Assembly: GCA_001820675.1 (NCBI GenBank)
Contig: MHQO01000016.1
Span: 1,723-12,297, forward strand
DNA: 10,575 nt
Direction: 5' to 3'
Source: Candidatus Sungbacteria bacterium RIFCSPLOWO2_01_FULL_47_10
GTDB lineage: Bacteria > Patescibacteriota > Minisyncoccia > Sungbacterales > GWA2-42-14
This document shows positions 6,339-10,575 of this stretch, piece by piece. The notes beneath the pieces were generated by a model that was not told the origin of the DNA, searched no databases, and worked only from the letters and a program-made list of their open reading frames with translations. A program made the position numbers and the translations under genes. The stretch's first letter is position 1; every line of letters begins with the position of its first letter.

Positions 6339-6581
6339 ATGAAGTTCCATACCCTTCTAATTTCCGCGGCAATAGCAATCCTTGTTACGGCATGTGGAGT
6401 TTCCACACAAAATACCAGCAATAACGATGTAAAGGATATTGTTCGGAGTATCAAATATGCCAAAGACTATCGCACGGGGCTCTGTTTCGCCGTGATCTTG
6501 AGCAGGTCATATGGCTTTAACCATGTTGCCAGCATCACGACCGTTCCATGCAACGCAGTAAGCAACGACCTTCTCCAATAA
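6339..6581 (+). CDS. Predicted small lipoprotein, 80 aa, unknown function
   Basis: Last gene of the plus-strand cassette. A classic lipoprotein signal peptide is visible: Lys2, a hydrophobic core (LLISAAIAIL, 6-15) and lipobox VTAC with the lipidated Cys at residue 19. The mature part would be about 62 residues: a polar Asn/Ser/Thr linker (21-30), a short helix, then a segment with YRTGLCFAVILS (44-55) and VPC (69-71). Cys49 and Cys71 could form a disulfide outside the membrane. The RTGLCFA...VPC arrangement reminds me of small uncharacterised lipoproteins seen in phage and bacterial genomes, but I cannot name a family. The signal peptide and strong ribosome-binding site make it a convincing gene; the intrinsic terminator follows 39 nt later. 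Confidence 0.7.
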   Translation: MKFHTLLISAAIAILVTACGVSTQNTSNNDVKDIVRSIKYAKDYRTGLCFAVILSRSYGFNHVASITTVPCNAVSNDLLQ

Positions 6582-6619
6582 CACAACCATAAAAAGTGCT
6601 GAGACATGATAAGAAGTTT

Positions 6620-6653
6620 CCGCCACGCCGACTTCGGCCTCTGGCGGGTTTTT
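6620..6653 (+). terminator. Intrinsic terminator of the small-gene cassette
   Basis: CCGCCA (6620-6625) pairs with TGGCGG (6642-6647), and inside it GCCGA (6627-6631) pairs with TCGGC (6634-6638). The stem is followed by GTTTTTCATTTTT. A strong rho-independent terminator placed just after the lipoprotein gene. Confidence 0.85.
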
Positions 6654-6726
6654 CATTTTTGAAAAGGTATAAAAACGGAGTCTCTATAAAAATTTTAATC
6701 AACGATAAAAATAAAAAATAAAATTC

Positions 6727-6748
6727 ATTCGCCAATTCGCGCGAATTG
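6727..6748 (-). terminator. Palindrome with A/T-rich tail after the ArsR-type gene (terminator or operator)
   Basis: The 22-nt segment contains the perfect palindrome CAATTCGCGCGAATTG (6733-6748) and is identical to the core of the palindrome at 7112-7145. On the minus strand it is followed by a T-rich run (6705-6725 as A-rich on the plus strand). It therefore could terminate the regulator transcript that ends at 6790. Its identity to the upstream copy also allows an operator role. Confidence 0.4.
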
Positions 6749-6789
6749 TTCTCTAAACCGGGCAAACCAAAAAAAACGACTTCGTTGTA

Positions 6790-7053
6790 TTACTTCAGAA
6801 GCTTCACGACCCTCATAAAATCTTTTGGCATTTTTGTGTTCAAAAAATAAAATACATGCCCTTCTCTGCCATTATTATGCAGTACGTCTAAGTGATGCAG
6901 AATAATCAAATGCTTTGACGCGGCCTTCGGGGAAATTTTTAACTTACCCGCAATATCAAATACGCTCAAGGCGTTACCATCGCCCAAAAGCTTAATGATT
7001 TTTAACCGGTTTATATTCCCCAATGTTTTAAAAACAATTGACCAGCGCTTCAT
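6790..7053 (-). CDS. ArsR-type winged-helix transcription regulator
   Basis: An 87-aa protein, short but spanning a whole winged-helix domain. FKTLGNINRLKIIKLLGDG (8-26) is the typical ArsR entry helix. LSVFDIAGKLKISPKAASKH (29-48) is the helix-turn-helix. NGREGHVFYFLN (61-72) is the wing. The metal site of ArsR/SmtB sensors (ELCVCDL) is replaced by ALSVFDI without cysteines, and the protein has no Cys at all, so it is probably not a thiol metal sensor. It would bind DNA as a dimer, and the dyad palindromes on both sides (6733-6748, 7112-7145) are plausible targets. The upstream one lies 59-92 nt before the start. A possible minus-strand promoter (TTGGTC near 7094-7099 and an AT-rich -10) lies between palindrome and gene. 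No Shine-Dalgarno is seen. Confidence 0.8.
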   Translation of the reverse strand: MKRWSIVFKTLGNINRLKIIKLLGDGNALSVFDIAGKLKISPKAASKHLIILHHLDVLHNNGREGHVFYFLNTKMPKDFMRVVKLLK

Positions 7054-7111
7054 AAAAATTTATTTTTTATAATAATTTTGTTTTTGTATATGCGACCAAT
7101 ATTTTCTCCGC

Positions 7112-7145
7112 CATATTCGCCAATTCGCGCGAATTGGCGAATATG
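7112..7145. repeat. 34-bp perfect palindrome upstream of the ArsR-type gene
   Basis: A perfect dyad without spacer: the left arm ends CGCCAATTCGC and the right arm begins GCGAATTGGCG, continuous over 7112-7145. It lies between the rmuC stop and the regulator start. No T-run follows on either strand, which argues against a simple terminator. The inner 22 nt (7115-7136) recur exactly at 6727-6748. Confidence 0.75.
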
Positions 7146-7228
7146 CAAAAGGGATAATTTTTAAACACGAATGCAAATTTATTGTTTGTCCAGAATGCCC
7201 CGTAGTCCCATTACGGAGTATTTCGTGT

Positions 7229-8275
7229 TCATTCTTCCGGTTTTTCAATCGCTTTCACTTCAATCCCCACCCCTTCTCCGGTTATCCGTAACACGTCCTT
7301 GTCGATCTTTGCGAATTCTTTATAGGCGCTGTTATACATATTCACGGTCGTGCCGAGATTCGCGCCGAGTTTTTTCATAAATTGGTCGTATGACGATAAA
7401 TGCTTTCCGAGCTCCTCGACGCGCTTCCGTATTTCTTTTGCGGACTCCTCGATCTGAAGCGCTTTTAACCCCTGAAGAACGGTCTGAAGATACGCCAAAA
7501 AAGAGGTCGGAGAAACGATAATCACGCGCCTGTCGCGAAACGCGTATTCGATAAGATCGCGTGTATTTACTTTTACCGCGCCGACCTGGTTAACCAAGAG
7601 ATCGTAATAAATCGCCTCCGCAGGAATGAACATGAACGCGAAATCCATCGTCCCTTCTTCAGGCCTCACGTATTTTGACGTTTCATCAATTCTATTTTTC
7701 AGATCCTGGCGGAACAGTTTTTCGAGACGTTCCCGTTCCTGCGCATTTCTTTCCTCAAGAATGCGGTTGTAATTCTCGAGGGAGAACTTTGAATCAATCG
7801 GAATAAATTTATTTTTATCGAGAAAAATGACCGCATCCACTATTTCACCGTCTTTAAACGAATACTGCATCTGGAATCTGCCGGGCGGAAGAACATTTTT
7901 CAAGACGGTTTCGAGGTAATATTCGCCCAAAACTCCCCGCTGTTTGGGGTTCTGGAGAATATTCTGAAGATTCTGCAGTTGATCCGCGAAATTAACAACC
8001 TGCCGGTTGGTTTCATCAAGCTTGGTAAGCCGTTCTGTGACGTCCCGAATGATTTTTGCCGATTCCGTAAATTGATGCTGAACCATCCGAGTCGATTCGC
8101 CGAGTTTTGCATCCATTGCACGGTTCAGATCATTCAGCTGATTTTGAAGCATCAGGAGCGCTTTTGCGTCTGAGTCCCCCGTTTGACTCATTTTTGAAAG
8201 CCGCATGACAAACCACGCAAGACCGATAAGGCCCGCCATGATAGGAATGAGTAAAATTAAGATAGCAGTATCCAT
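7229..8275 (-). CDS. rmuC: DNA recombination protein RmuC
   Basis: A 348-aa RmuC family protein. Residues 4-24 are an N-terminal membrane anchor. About 35-110 is a coiled coil rich in Gln, Asn and Leu. The conserved core starts at RGVLGEYYLETVLKNVLPPG (113-132). It continues with EIVDAVIFLDKNKFIPIDSK (144-163), where Asp147, Asp161 and Lys163 fit the PD-(D/E)XK nuclease pattern. AFMFIPAEAIYYDLL (213-227) and RRVIIVSPTSFLAYLQT complete the family signature. A second coiled coil follows, then a short tail. RmuC limits inversions between short inverted repeats in E. coli and is thought to act as a nuclease on DNA structures. It follows a broken small gene at 8315-8445 and precedes the regulator gene. 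ATG 8275 has no Shine-Dalgarno; a TATAAA at -10 distance is present without a good -35. Confidence 0.93.
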   Translation of the reverse strand: MDTAILILLIPIMAGLIGLAWFVMRLSKMSQTGDSDAKALLMLQNQLNDLNRAMDAKLGESTRMVQHQFTESAKIIRDVTERLTKLDETNRQVVNFADQLQNLQNILQNPKQRGVLGEYYLETVLKNVLPPGRFQMQYSFKDGEIVDAVIFLDKNKFIPIDSKFSLENYNRILEERNAQERERLEKLFRQDLKNRIDETSKYVRPEEGTMDFAFMFIPAEAIYYDLLVNQVGAVKVNTRDLIEYAFRDRRVIIVSPTSFLAYLQTVLQGLKALQIEESAKEIRKRVEELGKHLSSYDQFMKKLGANLGTTVNMYNSAYKEFAKIDKDVLRITGEGVGIEVKAIEKPEE

Positions 8276-8314
8276 TATTGTTTATAGGCGTTTCTTTTTT
8301 CGCAAAAGTTCTTC

Positions 8315-8445
8315 TTATTCCATATTCTTTTTGAATTCGGTAGTGAGTTTATCGACAACCATCTTAACAAAATTCCGAACTGATCTTTCGCATGCTCTTG
8401 CACAGTCTCCATTTTTATGGGAACGCGAATGATATCTATTAACAT
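8315..8445 (-). pseudogene. Frameshifted small gene resembling the DUF5674 N-terminus
   Basis: An ATG at 8443-8445 opens MLIDIIRVPIKMETVQEHAK then DQFG. One base out of frame the sequence continues as NFVKMVVDKLTTEFKKNME and stops at TAA 8315-8317. Inserting one base at the GGAAT near 8375-8378 joins them into 43 residues. The joined sequence resembles the N-terminus of DUF5674 proteins, as I recall them: a PI...EEV, then FG-MVKAVVD pattern. That family is common in CPR and over 100 residues long. Only the N-terminal third remains; the same frame reads EELLRKKKRL after the stop and ends at 8282. The start lies 7 nt after the stop of the preceding gene, suggesting an operon. It is likely a decayed remnant, unless the frameshift is a sequencing error. 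Confidence 0.4.
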
Positions 8446-8452
8446 AGCAACA

Positions 8453-9067
8453 TTATTTGATAAAATTAAAACTTGAAAGGATCATAAGAAACTCATCAAG
8501 GGAAAGTGCGCCGGAAATATCTGGCCCTTCAATCTGAAAATATTGATCGGTATCATCAGAAACAAATTTTGCAATATACCACTCCCTAGATTCCGTGGGT
8601 GGGCCGGATCTCAAAATTATATATTCCGCGCCAAGTCCATCAACAAGTGTATGCGCTTGTTTTACCACCTCAACTCGTGAATCTTTTTTTAGATTTTCAA
8701 ATTGCATTTCCATTGACAATCCATAAAAGGAATTTTTTGGAAGGACGTAAACACGTAAAACTGATTTATCAAATTTATTATAATAATTTTTTGTAGTGAA
8801 TGTAAATCCGCTACCACTCGCCGGGTCGGGAGAATTTTCATTGATAATCAAATCTTGCGGATATTTTATTTCAAAACCATATTTTTCATTCCTATATGTT
8901 TTCCATTGAACTGGGTCATTTGTACGAATAAAATTAATGACGCGAAAGGAGTGAATAATTTTTTCATAGTCCTCTGCGTACGGGTTTGATACGATGGGTC
9001 CGTCAAAATAGTTTATCTGTATCCCTGAGTATTCATCAATAAGAAAAAAAATAAGTATGTGAACCAC
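8453..9067 (-). CDS. Secreted two-repeat protein, C-terminal part after a frameshift
   Basis: This frame (from GTG 9067 if counted alone) continues the protein that starts at 9635. Removing one T from the T8 run on the minus strand (9044-9051) joins the two frames into about 393 residues. The first residues of this frame alone are probably not a real start. It carries the end of the first repeat (IQINYFDGPIV ... YEKIIHSFRVI) and the whole second repeat, which begins WKTYRNEKYGFEIKYP and ends SLDEFLMILSSFNFIK. The motif and length resemble the PsbP-like/Mog1-fold domains that are frequent in exported CPR proteins. The function is unknown, probably an extracytoplasmic binding domain. Composition is noticeably richer in A+T than rmuC. 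Confidence 0.6.
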   Translation of the reverse strand: MVHILIFFLIDEYSGIQINYFDGPIVSNPYAEDYEKIIHSFRVINFIRTNDPVQWKTYRNEKYGFEIKYPQDLIINENSPDPASGSGFTFTTKNYYNKFDKSVLRVYVLPKNSFYGLSMEMQFENLKKDSRVEVVKQAHTLVDGLGAEYIILRSGPPTESREWYIAKFVSDDTDQYFQIEGPDISGALSLDEFLMILSSFNFIK

Positions 9068-9635
9068 TGCTCACCAGAACATATGGATAAACAGTAATAT
9101 TATTTATCAATTGTTGATCCTTAATATTAATTCCATCAGCAAAACTCGCATCATCAAAGGGATAATAATTATAAACAAACCGATCAATCTCATGACCTTT
9201 TCGAAATCTCAACTCACTTATAAATAGGGAGAAGAAACCGTTCGGTTCTTTTGCTGAGTATAGGATTTTTGCGTCAGGATTTGTTGGCTTATCGACTATA
9301 ATGAATCCATCCGGGTATTTGATTTCGTAGGAAAAAAGCTCATTTTTATAAGTTTTCAGGCCTGCTGAATCAAATCCATTCCCAACTCTTAATTCCTCTT
9401 TTTCAACGCCCGGACATTCTTGAAAATCGCAATTCGGGCCGGTGCGGCCAACATACGACCCGTCGGGGCAAAGTTTCGCTTCCTGGGTGCAAGCAACGGG
9501 TTCGGGCGCAGGCCTCTGCTTTAATTCCAAATAGCGGCTGAAAAGCGCAAGGGCAACAAAAAGAGCCGCCATAAAAATAAGGTCTTTTGCGCTGAATGTC
9601 TTATTCAATGCCGAAGTTAATTGACGAAGGATCAT
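9036..9635 (-). CDS. Secreted two-repeat protein, N-terminal part before a frameshift
   Basis: I start it at ATG 9635 rather than the TTG at 9668; neither has a Shine-Dalgarno. Residues about 17-35 (DLIFMAALFVALALFSRYLE region) form a membrane anchor or uncleaved signal. Next comes ACTQEAKLCPDGSYVGRTGP and NCDFQECPG, a small disulfide-type Cys module seen in other exported bacterial proteins. Then the first repeat begins TYKNELFSYEIKYPDGFII. The frame runs into a TGA just after the T8 run, at 9036-9038, in mid-domain. The next frame continues the same domain, so the intact ancestor was one anchored, extracytoplasmic protein. It is downstream of a sugar-phosphate mutase gene on the same strand. 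A short GC stem (AAGCCC/GGGCTT, 9667-9681) lies in between. Confidence 0.65.
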   Translation of the reverse strand: MILRQLTSALNKTFSAKDLIFMAALFVALALFSRYLELKQRPAPEPVACTQEAKLCPDGSYVGRTGPNCDFQECPGVEKEELRVGNGFDSAGLKTYKNELFSYEIKYPDGFIIVDKPTNPDAKILYSAKEPNGFFSLFISELRFRKGHEIDRFVYNYYPFDDASFADGINIKDQQLINNITVYPYVLVSSGSHTYFFSY

Positions 9636-9736
9636 AATGGATTGAGGTTCCGGCCTCTTTGAACGCAAGCCCGCCGGGCTTTTGCGGCTAGTGCCACACT
9701 AACTTAATTTTGACTCCTTACGGTTTAACGTATGTT

Positions 9737-9777
9737 CTCGACCCGCTTCGTGGGAGCGAAAGCGAGGCGAGCGAGGT
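9737..9777. repeat. GCGAGC-type low-complexity segment with imperfect hairpin after the mutase gene
   Basis: The 9669-9782 gap holds a purine-rich run of GCGA/GAGC units. On the minus strand CGCTTTCG can pair with CGAAGCG around CTCCCA with one bulge. No U-tract follows. It may be a transcript-end structure for the mutase gene or a dispersed intergenic repeat. Confidence 0.3.
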
Positions 9778-9782
9778 TGATG

Positions 9783-10575
9783 TTATCCGCTCTCCCATTT
9801 TTTGCCGACCTCTGGGAATTTTGAAAGTTTTTCGCGAAAAACCGCTTCAATTTTTTTCAGTCCTTCCTCCGTCTTTGCTTCAAATACCAAAACAAGGGCG
9901 GAAACATTCGAAGAGGCGCGAATCAGGCCCCAGCCGTTTTCAAAATACACCCTCGCGCCATTAATATCGATCACTTTATTCGCACCGTATTCTTTTTTAA
10001 AATCTGCCGCGATTTTTTCAACGATTCCATATTTTTCCGCGTCACTCACCGGCGCATGCCACACGGGAGACGTTACGTACCGCGGAAGACTGCCGATTAT
10101 TTTGGAAACCGTAAAAGGATTTTTTGAAATGAAATCGAGAAGCTTTAGGGCAGCAAATGTCGCGTCGTCGTATCCGTAATACCCTTCGTGGAAAAAAATG
10201 TGTCCCGATCGTTCCCCCGCCAGTGCCGCTCCGACTTCTTTTGCTTTCTGTTTTATATATGAATGCCCCGTCTTCCACATAATCGGCTCCCCGCCATGCG
10301 CCTTAATGTCCTCAGGAAGCGCTTCGGTGCATTTTACGTCAAAAACGATTTTTGCGCCGGGCTTTTGTTCAAGAATCGCGCGGGAAAGAAGAATCAGAAT
10401 ACGATCCGGCCAAACAATCTCGCCCCGTTCGTCAACCGCCCCAACACGGTCTCCATCGTCGTCAAAACCCAAACCGATATCGGCGCCGGACGACTTCACG
10501 CCGCGCGACATCGCATCCAGCATTCCCATCGTACTCGGGTTTGCGTCGTGATCCCGTTTTTCGCTCAATTCCGTG
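9783..10575 (-). CDS. Phosphomannomutase/phosphoglucomutase, C-terminal part (cut by window edge)
   Basis: The frame is open to the right edge, so the 5' part with the catalytic serine is missing; the TTG at 10566-10568 is not a start. About 263 residues are visible. GFDDDGDRVGAVDE (34-47, counting that TTG as 1) is the metal-binding loop of the alpha-D-phosphohexomutase family. GERSGHIFF (118-126) is the sugar-binding loop that sets the specificity class, and GLIRASSNVSALVLVFEA (214-231) is the phosphate-binding loop of domain 4. These enzymes interconvert hexose 6- and 1-phosphates for nucleotide-sugar and surface-polysaccharide synthesis. The choice between mannose and glucose cannot be made here, and many family members accept both. 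It may head the minus-strand run that includes the secreted protein and rmuC. Confidence 0.9.
   Translation of the reverse strand, partial: TELSEKRDHDANPSTMGMLDAMSRGVKSSGADIGLGFDDDGDRVGAVDERGEIVWPDRILILLSRAILEQKPGAKIVFDVKCTEALPEDIKAHGGEPIMWKTGHSYIKQKAKEVGAALAGERSGHIFFHEGYYGYDDATFAALKLLDFISKNPFTVSKIIGSLPRYVTSPVWHAPVSDAEKYGIVEKIAADFKKEYGANKVIDINGARVYFENGWGLIRASSNVSALVLVFEAKTEEGLKKIEAVFREKLSKFPEVGKKWESG

Noticed and set aside
7060..7248. 62-codon minus-strand frame between rmuC and the ArsR-type gene
   Set aside because: It overlaps the end of rmuC, reads through the 34-bp palindrome, and its composition is not protein-like.
9689..9701. TAGTG-CCA-CACTA inverted repeat upstream of the secreted protein gene
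   Set aside because: Five-base arms alone are too short to call an operator.
1..10575. TGA recoded as glycine (code 25 of some CPR groups)
   Set aside because: TGA ends rmuC and the 50-aa gene at sensible places, and no conserved glycine is encoded by TGA in the recognised proteins.
1..10575. CRISPR array, insertion sequence or attachment site
   Set aside because: Repeats occur only in pairs without regular spacing, and no transposase, integrase or tRNA gene is present.

Overview
The window reads like a piece of a Candidate Phyla Radiation (Patescibacteria) genome, most likely from the Parcubacteria side. This is inferred from gene content: a membrane protein of the type IV secretion-like family common in these bacteria (DUF8128 type), a sigma-70 region 4/HARE-HTH fusion regulator, and a secreted two-repeat protein with 'Y-E-I-K-Y-P' motifs. 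Most minus-strand genes also lack a Shine-Dalgarno sequence. The code is standard, since TGA is used as a stop. There are no tRNA or rRNA genes, CRISPR arrays or transposases.

Minus-strand block at 17-5275: a secretion-associated membrane protein; upstream of it a consensus promoter and a roughly 205-nt structured, GC-rich leader; then a sigma-region-4/HARE regulator with its own consensus promoter and a leader hairpin; then the secD-secF pair of the Sec translocon.

Plus-strand cassette at 5419-6660: the only plus-strand genes. A consensus promoter (TTGACA, 18 bp, TATAAT) drives four small genes and a strong intrinsic terminator closes the unit. The products are a 50-aa single-pass membrane protein, an overlapping 53-aa Cys-rich microprotein, a 152-aa soluble protein and an 80-aa predicted lipoprotein. 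At least two genes are preceded by a nearly identical 23-nt ribosome-binding leader. I recognise no family for certain. This unit is the best candidate for an undescribed system.

Minus-strand block at 6727-10575: the C-terminal part of a phosphomannomutase/phosphoglucomutase (cut by the window edge), a two-repeat secreted protein broken by a frameshift at an A8 run, a frameshifted remnant resembling the N-terminus of DUF5674, rmuC, and an ArsR-type winged-helix regulator. The regulator gene is bracketed by two copies of the palindrome CAATTCGCGCGAATTG. Spacing is tight from the broken secreted protein to the remnant (7 nt), so this may be one eroding operon, or the assembly may carry indel errors here.
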